DNA of 64,000 nucleotides. It comes from Phocoena phocoena. Lineage: Eukaryota > Chordata > Mammalia > Artiodactyla > Phocoenidae. Shown here piece by piece: positions 11,525 through 24,240 of the stretch. The number at the start of each line of letters is the position of its first letter. The first letter of the stretch is position 1. The translations under genes and the position numbers were made by a program. A model generated the notes under the pieces. The model was not told the origin of the DNA. It ran no database searches and saw only the letters and a list, made by a program, of their open reading frames with translations. The stretch is taken from positions 60,857,153 through 60,921,152 of the forward strand of contig NC_089234.1 in NCBI RefSeq assembly GCF_963924675.1, given 5' to 3'.

Positions 11525-12926
11525 CTGGAAGGAAGAGGGCGGACAGGGCCCTTGAGCTTTCAGTGACCCTGGGGCCAGAAGAGGGCAGATGGGAGGGGAG
11601 GGCTGGCCCCTCTCTGAGCCCCCTTTTCTGGGTGATCCAGGCACCCCTTGTCCCTCAGCTGGAGGCTACTCTCTGGCTCCCAGCAGACACACCTCATGTT
11701 GGGGTGTGGAGGTATCCTGGGGAATCTAGAGGGCAGGCTGAAGGCCTGGAGGAACAGAGGAAGGCCAAGCCTTACCCAGAGGATGAAAAGGGTCGCCACC
11801 ATACCTGGCACGGCCATCTCCTACACCCTCAGTACCAGCTGGAACACCTCATGCACAGAGGCCTTCCCTGACCTCTGGACTGGGTTAGGGCCCTGTGCTG
11901 GGCACCCCATTCGTCCCCCCTCCCGACTGGAACTTCTCGTTTGATTTCTGTCTTCCTCATTCTGCCTGTCAGCTCCATGGAAGCGGGAACTTTGCTTCCT
12001 GACTGAAGCTGATACCTAGAATCCAGCACAGTGTTTGGAACACAGTAGGTAATCTAATAAATGCACGTTGCATGAATGCAAGAAGGGAAGGTGGCACTTG
12101 GAATTGGGTCAGGGATCCTCCCCTTTCTCTTGACTGTCTCTGGGGTGGCTGCATTAGTTAGCTCTTTCCAGATGTCTCTGACCCTAGAGAGCCGCCAGGG
12201 GCCTCCCTCCACTCTGCATGTAAGAGGACATGGGCGGTGAGGGAGGGCAGGGTCCACCAGGGAGCCAGGGCTACGTTCGGAGGGCACGTGGTCCTGTCTT
12301 CTGTGTATCCCCCGTGCCCACCTCCTCCACCTCGCCTTCATCCCTGCCTCCTTCAGAAATAAGTTCTAAATGGAGGCTCTGGGTCCTGTCATTCTGGGTC
12401 GGCAGAGTGGGGAAGGGGCAGGAGGACATTAAGAAGTTTCTGGTCAGAGGTCACCAACATGTGGTGGGGACTCATTGCAGGAGGATGCTTGGAGCGTAGA
12501 GTCCCAAGTTCTAGTCCTGGCTCTCTCCTCTACTAATTCATGGCACCTGCCGCTCCCCTCCTGTTTCCCCTTCCACAAACTGGGTTGTGCCCGTGGTTTC
12601 TGGTGTCTTCCAGCTGCAGCAGTACCTGATTCTAAGCAGTCATTAAAGGGCTTGGATGGGGGGCCTTGCACAGGGACCGGCTCAGAACTCACCAAGGGAG
12701 ACGGGGGGTGAATGGAGACAGACACTAGCCTCACTCAGTAACCAGGGACCTGAAGTGCCACTCAGAGGTGGCCTGACCCAGATCGTGACCCCCGATCTGA
12801 GCAGAATTCTTTGTGGACGGGCACTTAGTACTTCTTGCAGTGGCTTCCTGAGCAGGCGGTCAAGGGGAAACCAGAGAGAGAAGGACAAGGTAAACAGACA
12901 GATCAAAGGGCAGCCCGGCATCTTAC
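11525..12926 (-). other. CDH23 intron (1402 bp)
   Basis: GT-AG intron. No clear interspersed repeat beyond a short MIR-like 3' tail near 12010-12075 (cacagtaggtaatctaataaatg). No other feature was recognised. Confidence 0.85.
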
Positions 12927-13164
12927 CCGGAGCCGCACCAGCTGTGTGACGGAAGGCTCATTCTCTCTCAGGGCACCCACATAGCTGTCCTTCTGGAAGG
13001 TGGGCACGTTGTCGTTGACGTCCAACACGTTGATCCTGACCCGGCCTGTGGTTTCCTCGCCACCCCCGTCCCGGGCGATGACTGTCAAAGTGAAGCGCTG
13101 GATGAGTTCATAGTCCAGCCTGGCAATCAGCATGATGAGTCCCGTGTCCTTGTCCAGAGAGAAC
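12927..13164 (-). CDS. CDH23: CDH23 internal coding exon (238 bp), end of about EC5 and start of EC6
   Basis: The exon follows a GCGTAG acceptor and ends CTCCGG before GTAAGA. One base completes the Arg codon, then 79 codons follow, from FSLDKDTGLIMLIARLDYEL to ENEPSVTQLVRLR. Cadherin landmarks are visible: LDYE (variant of LDRE), the ARDGGG turn, the inter-repeat calcium linker DVNDNVPTF, and the RENEP segment that opens the next repeat. Exit phase 0 fits the next exon, which begins ATDEDSPP. The exon is fully open and nearly identical to the mammalian CDH23 sequence I recall (for example KDSYVG where I recall KDAYVG). It lies only 795 bp from the 5' end of the full-length L1 that starts at 13960, with a SINE in between. 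Confidence 0.97.
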
Positions 13165-13557
13165 CTACGCCAGGCAGGAAGGAGGAAGGGAAAGGACACC
13201 TTGGTTTCAAGCAGCTTGCAGATAAGGGCCTGCATTTACCAGCCTGTCCTTGTCCAAGGTGCTAAACAGAGAGAAATTAACGAAGTCTGAAATCTGCCTT
13301 CTCTTTCATTTTCCCTAAATAAGAAGAACAGCTAAGTTTAACAGGAGGTGGGGCAGGATGTGGTGGGCAGGGGTCAGTGCCACATGAGGGGTGGCGTGGT
13401 GGTCAGGTACTGAAAGGGCAGGAATGTGTTGATTTAATCAAAGAGGAGACAGGCAGAATGACCCTCTTCTTGCTGTGAACAAGAGTTTCTGCCTACTGGA
13501 GACATTTAGATGTTGAAGAACTGTGATGGCCAGAAATTCTTAAAACTGATACCACAG

Positions 13558-13763
13558 GGCTTCCCTGGTGGCACAGTGGTTGAGAGTCCGCCTGCCGATG
13601 CAGGGGACACGGGTTCGTGTCCCGGTCCGGGAAGATCCCACATGCCGTGGAGCGGCTGGGCCCGTGAGCCATGGCCGCTAGGCCTGCGCGTCCGGAGCCT
13701 GTGCTCCGCAACGGGAGAGGTCACATCAGTGAGAGGCTCACATACCACAAAAAAAAAAAAAAA
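13558..13763 (+). mobile_element. CHR-type SINE with 16-bp TSD inside an old L1
   Basis: Short-form SINE flanked by aaaactgataccacag at 13542-13557 and 13764-13779. The target is ORF2 sequence of the old L1 that begins about 13541. It lies 394 bp from the exon at 12927-13164. Confidence 0.95.
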
Positions 13764-13959
13764 AAAACTGATACCACAGACATACAAAGGATCATTCATG
13801 ACTATTAAGAAAAATTATATGCCAACAAATTGAACAATCTAGACAAAACGAATAAGTTCCTGGAAACATACAACCTGCCAAGACTGAATCATGAAGAAAT
13901 ATAAAATCTGAACTGATTACTAGTAAGGAGACTGAACCAGTAATCAAAAATCTCCCCCA

Positions 13960-15990
13960 GGAGGAGCTTCAAGATGGCAGAAGAGTAAGACGTGGAGATC
14001 ACCTTCCTCCCCACAGATGCACCAGAAATACATCTACATGTGGAACAACTCCTACAGAGCACCTACTGAACACTGGCAGAAGACCTCAGACCTCCCAAAA
14101 GGCAAGAAACTCCCCACGTACCTGGGTAGGGCAAAAGAAAAAAGAATAAACAGAGACAAAAGGATAGGGATAGGAACTGCACCACTGGGAGGGAGCTGTG
14201 AAGGAGGAAAGGTTTCCACACACTAGGAAGCCCCTTCGCGGGCGGAGACTGCGGGTGGCGGAGGGGGGAAGCTTCGGAGCCGCGGAGGAGACCGCAGCAA
14301 CAGGGGTGTGGAGGGCAAAGTGGAGAGATTCCTACACAGAGGATCGGTGCCGACCGGCACTCAACAGCCCGAGAGGCTTGTCTGCTCACCCACCGGAGCG
14401 GGCAGGGCTGCGAGCTGAGGTTCGGGCTTCGGAGGTCGGACCCCAGGGCGAGGACTGGGGTTGGCGGCATTAACACAGCGTGAAGGGAGCTGGTGCGCCA
14501 CGGCTAGCCGGGAGGGAGTCCGGGAAAAGGTCTGGAGCTGCCGAAGAGGCAAGAGACTTTTTCTTGCCTCTTTGTTTCCTGGTGCGCGAGGAGAGGGGAT
14601 TAAGAGCGCTGCTTAAAGGAGCTCCAGAGACAGGCGCGAGCCCCGGCTATCAGCACGGACCCCAGATAGGGGAAATGAGATGCTAAGGCTGCTGCTGCTG
14701 CCGTCACCAAGAAGCCTGTGTGCGAGCACAGGTCACTCTCCACACCTCCCCTCCCGGGAGCCTGCGCAACCCGCCACTGCCAGGGTCCCGGGATCCAGGG
14801 ACAACTTCCCCGGGAGAACGCACGGCGCGCCTCAGGCTGGTGCAATGTCATGCTGGGCTCTGCCGCCGCAGGCTCGCCCCGCACTCCATGCCCCTCCCTC
14901 CCCCAGGCCTGAGTGAGCCAGAGCCCCCGAATCAGCGGCTCCTTTAACCCCGTCCTGTCTGGGCAGGAACAGACGCCCTCAGGCGGCCTACACGCAAAGG
15001 CGGGTCCAAATCCAAAGCTGAACCCCAAGAGCTGTGCGAACAAAGAAGAGAAAGGGAAATCTCTCCCAGCAGCCTCAGGAGCAGTGGATTAAATCTCCAG
15101 AATCAACTTGATGTACCCTGCATTGGTGGAATACCTGAATAAACAACGAATCATCCCAAATTGAGGAGGTGGACTTCGGGAACAACGATATATATATATA
15201 TATTTTTTTTTTCCCCCTTTTTCTCAGTTTGTGAGTGTGTATGTGTATGCTTCTGCATGTGATTTTGTCTGTATAGCTTTGCTTGTACCATCTGTCCTAG
15301 GGTTCAGTCTGTCCTTTTTTTTTGTTTGTTTGTTTTAGTATAGTTTTTAGCACTTGTTATTTATCATTGGTGGATTTGTTTTCTGGTTTGGTTGCTTTTT
15401 TATTACTTAAAAATTTTTTTAATAATTACTTTTTATTTTTAATTTTTATAACTTTTTAATTTAATTTAATTTTATCTTCTTTCTTTCTTTCTTTTCTCCC
15501 TTTTATTCTGGGCCTTGTGGATGACAGGCAATTGGTGCTCCAGCCAGGCATCAGGGCTGCACCTCTAAGGTGGGAGAGCCAAGTTCAGGACATTGGTCCA
15601 CAAGAGACCTCCCAGCTCCATGTAATATCAAACGGCGAAAACCCCCCAGAGACCTCTATCTTAACGCCAAGACCCAGCTCCACTCAATGACCAGCAAGCT
15701 CCAGTGTTGGACACCCCATGCCAAACAACAAGCAAGACAGGAACACAACCCCACCCATTAGTAGATAGGCTGCCTAAAAGCATAATAAGGCCACAGACAC
15801 CCGAAAACACACCACCAGACGTGGACCTGCCCACCAGAAAGACAAGATCCAGCCTCATCCACCAGAACACAGGCACTAGTCCCCTCCACCAGGAAGCCTA
15901 CACAACCCACTGAACCAACCTTAGCCACTGGGAACAGACACCAAAAACAATGGGAACTACGAACCTGCAGACTGCAAAAAGGAGACTCCA
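13960..15990 (+). promoter_or_regulatory. L1 5'UTR with CpG-rich segment (type I)
   Basis: This is the internal promoter region of the young L1. Its start has a YY1-type motif, and CpG dinucleotides are dense in 14230-15010. After a TA/T-rich stretch (15180-15520) comes a 3' module (from about 15690) that also occurs in the other L1s here. The antisense strand reads toward the CDH23 exon at 13164. Promoter function is inferred from L1 biology. Confidence 0.6.
15188..15212. repeat. (TA)n and T tract in L1 5'UTR
   Basis: About eight TA units followed by ten T, in the young L1 5'UTR. Confidence 0.95.
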
Positions 15991-16010
15991 AACACAATAA
16001 GATAAGCAAA

Positions 16011-16869
16011 ATGAGAAGACAAAGAAACACACAGCAGATGAAGGAGCAAGGTAAAAACCCACCAGACCTAACAAATGAAGAGGAAATAGGCAGTCTACCT
16101 GAAAAATAATTCAGAATAATGATAGTAAAGATGATCCCAAATCTTGGAAATAGAATGGAGAAAATACAAGAAACGTTTAACAAGGACCTAGAAGAACTAA
16201 AGAGCAAACAGTGATGAACAACACAATAAATGAAATTAAATATTCTCCAAAAGGGATCAATAGCAGAATAACTGAAGCAGAAGAACAGATAAGTGACCTG
16301 GAAGATAAAATAGTGGAAATAACTACTGCAGAGCAGAATAAAGAATGAAAAGAATTGAGGACAGTCTCAGAGACCTCTGGGACACCATTAAACGCATCAA
16401 CGTTTGAATTATAGCTGTCCCAGAAGAAGAAGAGAAAAAAAAGGGACTGAGAAAATATTGGAAGAGATTATAGTTGAAAACTTCCCTAATATGGGAAAGG
16501 AAATAGTTAATCAAGTCCAGGAAGCACAGAGAGTCCCATACAGGATAAATCCAAGGAGAAATGCACCAAGACACATATTAATCAAACTATCAAAAATTAA
16601 ATACAGAGAAAAAGTATTAAAAGCAGCAAGGGAAAAACAACAAATAACATACAAGGGAATCCCCATAAGGTTAACAGCTGATCTTTCAGCAGAAACTCTG
16701 CAAGCCAGAAGGGAGTGGCAGGACATATTTAAAGTGATGAAGGGGAAAAACTTACAACCAAGATTACTCTACCCAGCAAGGATCTCATTCACATTTGACG
16801 AAGCAAAAGCTAAGAGAATTCAGCACCACCAAACTGGTTTTACAACAAATGCTAAAGGAACTTCTCTAG
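16011..16869 (+). pseudogene. L1 ORF1 (RNA-binding protein) remnant
   Basis: The start ATG at 16011 opens a frame of 32 codons (MRRQRNTQQ...) that ends at an in-frame TAA (16107-16109), where sister copies have GAA. Later indels shift the frame. From 16404 the frame is open through the RRM and C-terminal domains: EEIIVENFPNMGKEI, then VQEAQRVPYRINPRR, then LQARREWQDIFKVMKGKN. Near 16795 a deletion in the segment after FTFD changes the frame so that it runs on into the spacer. In intact L1s this protein coats L1 RNA. Confidence 0.9.
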
Positions 16870-16927
16870 GCAGGAAACACAAGAGAAGGAAAAGACCTAC
16901 AATAACAAACGCAAAACAATTAAGAAA

Positions 16928-19900
16928 ATGGTAACAGGAACATACATATCAATAATTACCTTAAATGTAAATGGAGTAAATGCTCCAACTAAAAGACATA
17001 GACTGGCTGAATGGATACAAAAACAAGACCCGTATATATGCTGGCTACAAGAGACCCACTTCAGACCTAGGGACACATACAGACTGAAAGTGAGGGGGTG
17101 GAAAAAGATATTCCATGCAAATGGAAATCAAAAGAAAGCTGGAGTAGTAATTCTCATATCAGACAAAATAGACTTTAAAACAGACTATTACAAGAGACAA
17201 AAAAGGACACTACATAATGATCAAGGGATCGATCAAACAAGAAGATATAACAACTATAAATATTTATGCACCCAACATAGGAGCACCTCAATACATAAGG
17301 CAAATACTAAGAGCCACAAAAGGGGAAATCGACAGTAACACAGACATAGTAGGGGACTTTAACACCCCACTTTCACCAATGGACAGATCATCCAAAATGA
17401 AAATAAATAAGGAAACACAAGCTTTAAATGATACATTAAATAAGATGGACTTAGTTGATATTTATGGGACATTCCATTCAAAAACAACAGAATACACTTT
17501 CTTCTCAAGTGCTCATGGAACATTCTCCAGGATAGATCGTATCTTGGGTCACAAATCGAGCCTTGGTAAATTTAAGAAAACTGAAATCATATCAAGTATC
17601 TTTTCTGACAACAACGCTGTGAGACTAGATGTCAATTACAGGAAAAATTCTATAAAAAATACAAACACATGGACGCTAAACAATACACTACTTAATAACC
17701 AAGAGGTTACTGAAGAAATCAAAGAGGAAATCAAAAAAAAAAACAGAGAAACAAATGACAATGAAAACACAACGACCCAAAACCTACAGGATGAAGCAAA
17801 AGCAGTTCTAAGAGGGAAGTTTATAGCAATACAATCCTACCTTAAGAAACAAGAAAAATCTCAAATAAACAACCTAACCTTACACCTAAAGCAATTAGAG
17901 AAAGAACAACAGAACCGCAAAGTTAGCAAAAGGAAAGAAATCATAAATATCAGATCAGAAATAAATGAAAAAGAAATGAAGGAAATGATAGCAAAGATCA
18001 ATAAAACTAAAAGCTGGTTCTTTGAGAAGATAAACAAAATTGATAAACCACTTAGCCAGACTCATCAAGAAAAAAAGGGAGAAGACTCAAATCAATAGAA
18101 TTAGAAATGAAAAAGGAGAAGTAACAACTGACACTGCAGAAATACAAAAGATCATGAGAGATTACTACAAGCAACTCTATGGCAATAAAATGGACAACCT
18201 GGAAGAAATGGACAAATGCTTAGAAATGTACAACGTTACGAAACTGAACCAGGAAGAAGTAGAAAATAAGAACAGACCAATCACAAGCACTGAAATTGAA
18301 ACTGTGATTTAAAATCTTCCAAAAAACAAAAGCCCAGGACCAGAGGGCTTCACAGGCGAATTCCATTAAACATTTAGAGAAGAGCTAACACCTATCCTTC
18401 TCAAACTCTTCGAAAATATAACAGAGGGAGGAACATCCCCAAACTCATTCTATGAGGCCACCATCACCCTGATACCAAAACCAGCCAAAGATGACACAAA
18501 GAAAGAACACTGTAGGCCAATATCACTGATGAACGATGATGCAAAAATCCTCAACAAAATACTAGCAAACAGAATCCAACAGCACATTAAAGGATCATAC
18601 ACCATGATCAAGTGGAGTTTATCCCAGGAATGCAAGGATTCTTCAATATACACAAATCAATGTGATACACCATATTAACAAATTGAAGAAGAAAAACCAT
18701 ATGATCATCTCTATAGATGCAGAGAAAGCTTTTGACAAAATTCAACACCCATTTATGATAAAAACCCTCCAGAAAGTAGGCATAGAGGGAACTTACCTCA
18801 ACATAATAAAGGCCATATATGACAAACCCACAGCCAACATCGTTCTCAATGGTGAAAAACTGAAACCATTTCCACTAAAATCAGGAACAAGACAAGGTTG
18901 CCCACTCCACCACTATTATTCAACATAGTTTTGGAAGTTTTAGCCACAGCAATCAGAGAAGAAAAAGAAATAAAAGGAATCCAAATTGGAAAAGAAGAAG
19001 TACAACTGTCACTGTTTGCAGATGACATTATACTATACATAGAGAATCCTAAAGATGTTACCAGAAAACTACTAGAACTAATCAATGAATTTGGTAAAGT
19101 AGCAGGATACAAAATAAATGCACAGAAATCTCTTGCATTCCTATACACTAATGATGAAAAATCTGAAAGTGAAATTAAGGAAACACTCCCATTTACCATT
19201 GCAACAAAAAGAATAAAATACCTAGGAATAAATCTACCTAAGGAGACAAAAGACTTGTATGCAGAAAACTATAAGACACTGATGAAAGAAATTAAAGATG
19301 ATACAAATAGATGGAGAGATATACCATGTTCTTGGACTGGAACAATCAACATTGTGAAAATGACTCTGCTACCCAAAGCAACCTACAGATACAATGCAAT
19401 ACCTACCAAATTACCGATGGCATTTTTCACAGAACTAGAACTAAAAATTTCACAATTTGTATGGAAATACAAAAGACCCGAATAGCCAAAGCAATCTTGA
19501 CAAAGAGAAACGGAGCTGGAGGAATCAGGCTCCCAGACTTCAGACTATACTACAAAGCTACAGTAATCAAGACAGTATGGTACTGGCACAAAAACAGAAA
19601 GATAGATCAATGGAAAAGGTTAGAAAGCCCAGAGATAAACCCACGCACATATGGTCACCTTATCTTTGATAAAGGAGGCAAGAATATACAGTGGAGAAAA
19701 GACAGCCTCTTCAAAAAGTGGTGCTGGGAAAACTGGACAGCTACATGTCAAAGAATGAAATTAGAACACTCCCTAACAGCATACACAAAAGTAAACTCAA
19801 AATGGATTAAAGACCTAAATGTAAGGCCAGACACTATAAAACTCTTGGAGGAAAACACAGGCAGAACACTCCATGACATAAATCACAGCAAGATCCTTTT

Positions 19901-20750
19901 TGACACACCTCCTAGAGAAATGGAAATAAAAACAAAAATAAACAAATGGGACCTAATGAAACTTAAAAGCTTTTGCACAGGAAAGGAAACCATAAACAAG
20001 ATGAAAAGACAACCCTCAGAATGGGAGAAAATATTTGCCAATGAAGCAACTGACAAAAGATTAATCTCCAAAATTTACAAGCAGCTCATGCAGCTATCAA
20101 AAAAACAACCCAATCCAAAAATGGGCAGAAGACCTAAATAGACATTTCTCCAAAGAAGATATACAGATTGCCAACAAACACATGAAAGGATGCTCAACAT
20201 CATTAATCATTAGAGAAGTGCAAATCAAAACTACAATGAGATATCATCTCACACCGGTCAGAATGGCCATCATCAAAAAATCTACAAGCAATAAATGCTG
20301 GAGAGGGTGTGGAGATAAGGGAACCCTCTTGCAGTGTTAGTGGGAATGTAAATTGATACAGCCACTATGGAGAACAGTATGAAGGTTCCCTAAAAAACTA
20401 AAAATAGAAATATCATATGACCCAGCAATCCCACTACTGGGCATATACCCTGAGAAAACCACAATTCAAAAAGAGTCATGTACCACAATATTCATTGCAG
20501 CTCTGTTTACAATAGCCAGGACATGTAAGCAACCTAGTGTCAATCGACAGATGAGTGGATAAAGAGGATGTGGCACATATATACAATGGAATATTACTCA
20601 GCCATAAAAAGAAACGAAGTTGAGTTATTTGTAGTGAGGTGGATGGACCTAGAGTCTGTCACACACAGTGAAGTAAGTCAGAAAGAGAAAAACAAATACC
20701 GTATTCTAACACATATATATGGAATCTAAAAATCAAAAAATAAATGGTCA
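16928..20750 (+). pseudogene. L1 ORF2 (endonuclease and reverse transcriptase) remnant of the full-length young L1
   Basis: ATG at 16928 starts the AP-type endonuclease (ITLNVNGVNAP, CWLQETHF with the catalytic Glu, GDFNTPLS with the catalytic Asp). Frameshifts occur near 17190 and 18050, and there is a stop at 18310-18312 in the sequence that otherwise reads ETVIKNLP. The reverse transcriptase region (18340-19300) keeps [11 protein letters not shown] and the FADD active-site motif. The main frame ends at 20141 with PKMGRRPK. The Cys-rich C-terminal region (NKCWRGCG) continues in another frame. Confidence 0.92.
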
Positions 20751-23700
20751 TGAAGAACCTAGATGCAAGACGGGAATAAAGACACAGACCTACTAGAGAA
20801 TGGACTTGAGGATATGGGGAGGGGGAAGGGCAAGCTGGGACAAAGTGAGAGAGTGGCATGGACATATATACCCTACCAAATGTAAAATAGATAGCTAGTG
20901 GGAAGCAGCCACATAGCACAGGGATATCAGCTTAGTGCTCTGTGACCACAGAGAGGGGTGGGATAGGGAGGGTGGAAGGGAGGGAGACGCAAGGGGGAAG
21001 AGATACGGGGATATATGTATATGTCTACCTGATTCACTTTGTTATAAAACAGAAACTAACACACCATTGTAAAGCAATTATACTCCAATAAATATGTTAA
21101 AAAAAAAAATCTCCCCCAAACAAAAGTCCAAGACCAGGTGGCTTCACTGGTGAATTCTATCAAAAATTTAAAGAACAATCAATTCCAATCCTTCTCAAAC
21201 TCTTCCCAAAAACCGAAGAGTAAGGAGTACTTCCAAACTCATTTTATGATTCCAGCATTACCCTGATACCAAAACCAGACAAGGACAACACAAGAAAAGA
21301 AAATTACAGGCCAATATCCCTAATGGACAAAGATGTAAAAACTTCACAAAATATTAGTAAACCAAACTCAACAGAACATTAAGAGGATCATATATCATGA
21401 TCAAGTGGGATTTATTCCAAGGATGCAAAGATGGTTCAATATCTGCAAATCAGTGTGACACACTACATTAACACAGTGAAAGATAATATCATATGATCAT
21501 CTCAATAAATACAGAATAAGCATGTGACAAATTTCAATATCCATTTATGATAACAATTCTCAACAAACTGGGTATAGAGGGAAAGTACCTCAGGATAATA
21601 AAAGCCATATGTGACAAGCCCCAAGCTAGCATTATACTCAATGCTGAAAACTTGAAAGCTTTATCTCTAAGATCAGAACAAGATAATGATGCCCACTCTC
21701 ACTTTTATTCAACGTAGTACTGGAAGTCCTAGCTAGAATAATTAAGCAAGAAAAAAAAAGCCATTCAAATCTGAAAAGAAGTAAAATTGTCACTACTTGC
21801 AGATGACATGATATTATATAAAGAAACCCCAAGACTCCACCAAAAAACTGTTAGAATAAAAGGAATTTGGTAAAGTGGCAGTATACAAAATCAATATACA
21901 AAAATCTGTTTCATTTCTACACACTAAGAATGAACTATCAGAAAGAAAAATTAAGAAAAAAATTCCATTTAGGGTTGTATCAAAAAACAATAAAATAGTA
22001 CCTAGGAATAAATTTAACCAAGGAGGTGAAAGACCTGCACACTGAAAAATATGAAATTGATAAAAGAAATTGAAAAAGACCAATAAATGGAAAGATATTC
22101 CATGTTCATGGATTGGAAGAATTAATATTGCTAAAATTTCCATACTACCTAAAGCAATCTGCAGATTCAGTGCAGTCTCTATCAAAATTCCAACGGCATT
22201 TTTCACAGAAATAGAACAAACAATCCTAAAATTTGTGTGGAACCGTAACAGACACCCAGTAGCCAAACTAATCTTGAGAAAGAAGAATAAAGCATCATGC
22301 TCCCTGATTTCAAACTATATCACAAAGTTATAGGAATCAAAACAGTATGGTAGTGGCATAAAAGCAAACACATAGATCAGAGGAACTCTGGCCTGAAGTG
22401 CTGGGTGGAGACCTCTGTCTGTGGTACCCTATGAGCAAGTGAAACTAGATGAAGCATAAAGGAAAGGGAAAAAAATGTTCTTGTTGGGAGACAAGATGGC
22501 AGAGTAGAAGGATGTGACCTGACCTCTTCTTATGAAAAGACCAAAATCACGACTAACTACTGAATACCCATCAACAAAAAAAACGCTGGAACCTACCAAA
22601 AAAGATATCCTACATCCAAAGACAAAGAAGAAACCATAACGAGATGATATGAGGGGTGCAATCATGAAAATATCAAATCCCATACCCACTGGGTGGGCAG
22701 CCCATAAACTGGAAAATAATTATATCACAGAAATTCTCCCACAGGAGTGAAAGTTCTGAGCCCCACATCAGGGTTCCCAGCCTGGGGGTCTGGCAATGGG
22801 AGAGGGAGCCCCCAGAGAATCTGGCTTTGAAGACCAGCAGGGTTTGATCACAGAAATTCCAAAGAACTGGGGGAAACAGAAACTCCACTTGTGGAGTGCG
22901 CACACAAGGTCTTGTGCACACCAGGACCCAGGAAAAAAGCAGTGAGCTCATAAGAGCCTGGACCACACCTACCTGCTGGTATTGGCACGTCTACTGCAAA
23001 TGTGGGGGCAGTTGTGGCTTACTGCATGGACAAAGACATGGGAAGCCACAGTTCTGGTGAGTATTTATTGGCATAAGTCCTCCTGGAGCTGGCCATTTTC
23101 TCACAAAGACCTGGCCCCAACCAACAGCCTGTAGGCTCCAGTGCTGGGATCCCTCAGACCAAAAAACAAACAAGGAGGGAAAACAGCCTTACCCATCAAC
23201 AGACAGGCTCCTGAAAGTCTTCCTGACCACAAAACTGCCTGCTAAACACAACCGCTGACAAAGCTCTGCCCATCAGAGGGACAAGATCCAGCTCCACCTG
23301 CCAGTGGGCAGGAACCAGTAGCTCCCACCAGGAAACCTGCACAAGCCTCTCAGAATGCCTCATCCACCAGGGTGCAGAAAGCAGAAGCAAGAAGAACTAC
23401 AACACTGCAGCCTGTGGAACGGAAACCATAATCATAGCAAGTTAGACAAAATAAGACAGCAGAGGAATATGTTTCCAGAAGGAAAAACATAAAACCCCAG
23501 AAGAACAACTAAGTGAAGAGGAGACAGGCAATCTACTCAAAAAAGAATTCAGAGAAATGATAGTAAAGATGTTCCAAGATCTCAGAAAAAGAATGGCGGC
23601 ACAGATCAAAAAGACACAAGAAATATTTAACAAAGACCTAGAAGAACTACAGAACAAACAAACAGAGATGAATACAATAAGTGAAATGAAAAATATACTA

Positions 23701-24240
23701 GAAGAGTAACGGAGGCAGAAAACTGATAAGTGACCTCGAAGACAGAATGGTGGAAATGACTGCCACAGAACAGAATAAAGAAAAAAGAATGAAATGAAGA
23801 CAGACTAAGAGACCTCTGGGACAACATTAAATGCACCAACGTTTGCATTATAGGGGTCCCAGAGAAGAAGAAGAGAGAGGAAGGACCTGAGAAAATATGT
23901 GAATAAATAATAGCTGCAAACTTCTCTAACATGGGGAAGGAAATAGGCACCTGAGTCCAGGAAGCATGGAGAGTCCCTGGCAGGATAAACCCAAGGAGGA
24001 ACATGCCAAGACACAGAGTAATCAAAATGACAAAAACTAAAGACAAAGAAAAAATATTAAAAGTAACAAGAGAAAAGCAACAAGTAACACACAAGGGAAC
24101 TCCCATAAGTTTATCAGCTGATTGCTCAGCAGCAACTGCAGGCCAGAAAGGAGTGGCATGATATATTTAAAGTGATGAAAGGGAAGAACCAACAACCAAG
24201 AATACCCTACACAGCAAGGCTCTCATTAAGATTAGATGGG

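Larger units (their letters stand above)
13960..21104 (+). mobile_element. Full-length young L1 (7145 bp) with TSD
   Basis: Flanked by aaaaatctccccca at 13946-13959 and 21105-21118. It has a 5'UTR with a near-start caagatggcag motif (13970-13980, YY1-type), a CpG-rich segment at about 14230-15010, ORF1 (16011-16869), ORF2 (from 16928), a 3'UTR and a poly-A tail. Both ORFs are broken, so it cannot move by itself as read. It is antisense to CDH23. Confidence 0.95.

Noticed and set aside
11078..11644. 188-codon minus-strand frame as one long exon
   Set aside because: Only 11419-11524 is cadherin. The rest is intron read-through beyond clear acceptor and donor sites.
14690..14702. Short CTG/GCT runs here and at 35044 as trinucleotide expansions
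   Set aside because: Only four to five units, not expanded.
16404..16934. 176-codon frame considered as a stand-alone gene
   Set aside because: Its content is the L1 ORF1 RNA-binding core. The unusual C-terminal end comes from a deletion that shifts the frame into the spacer.
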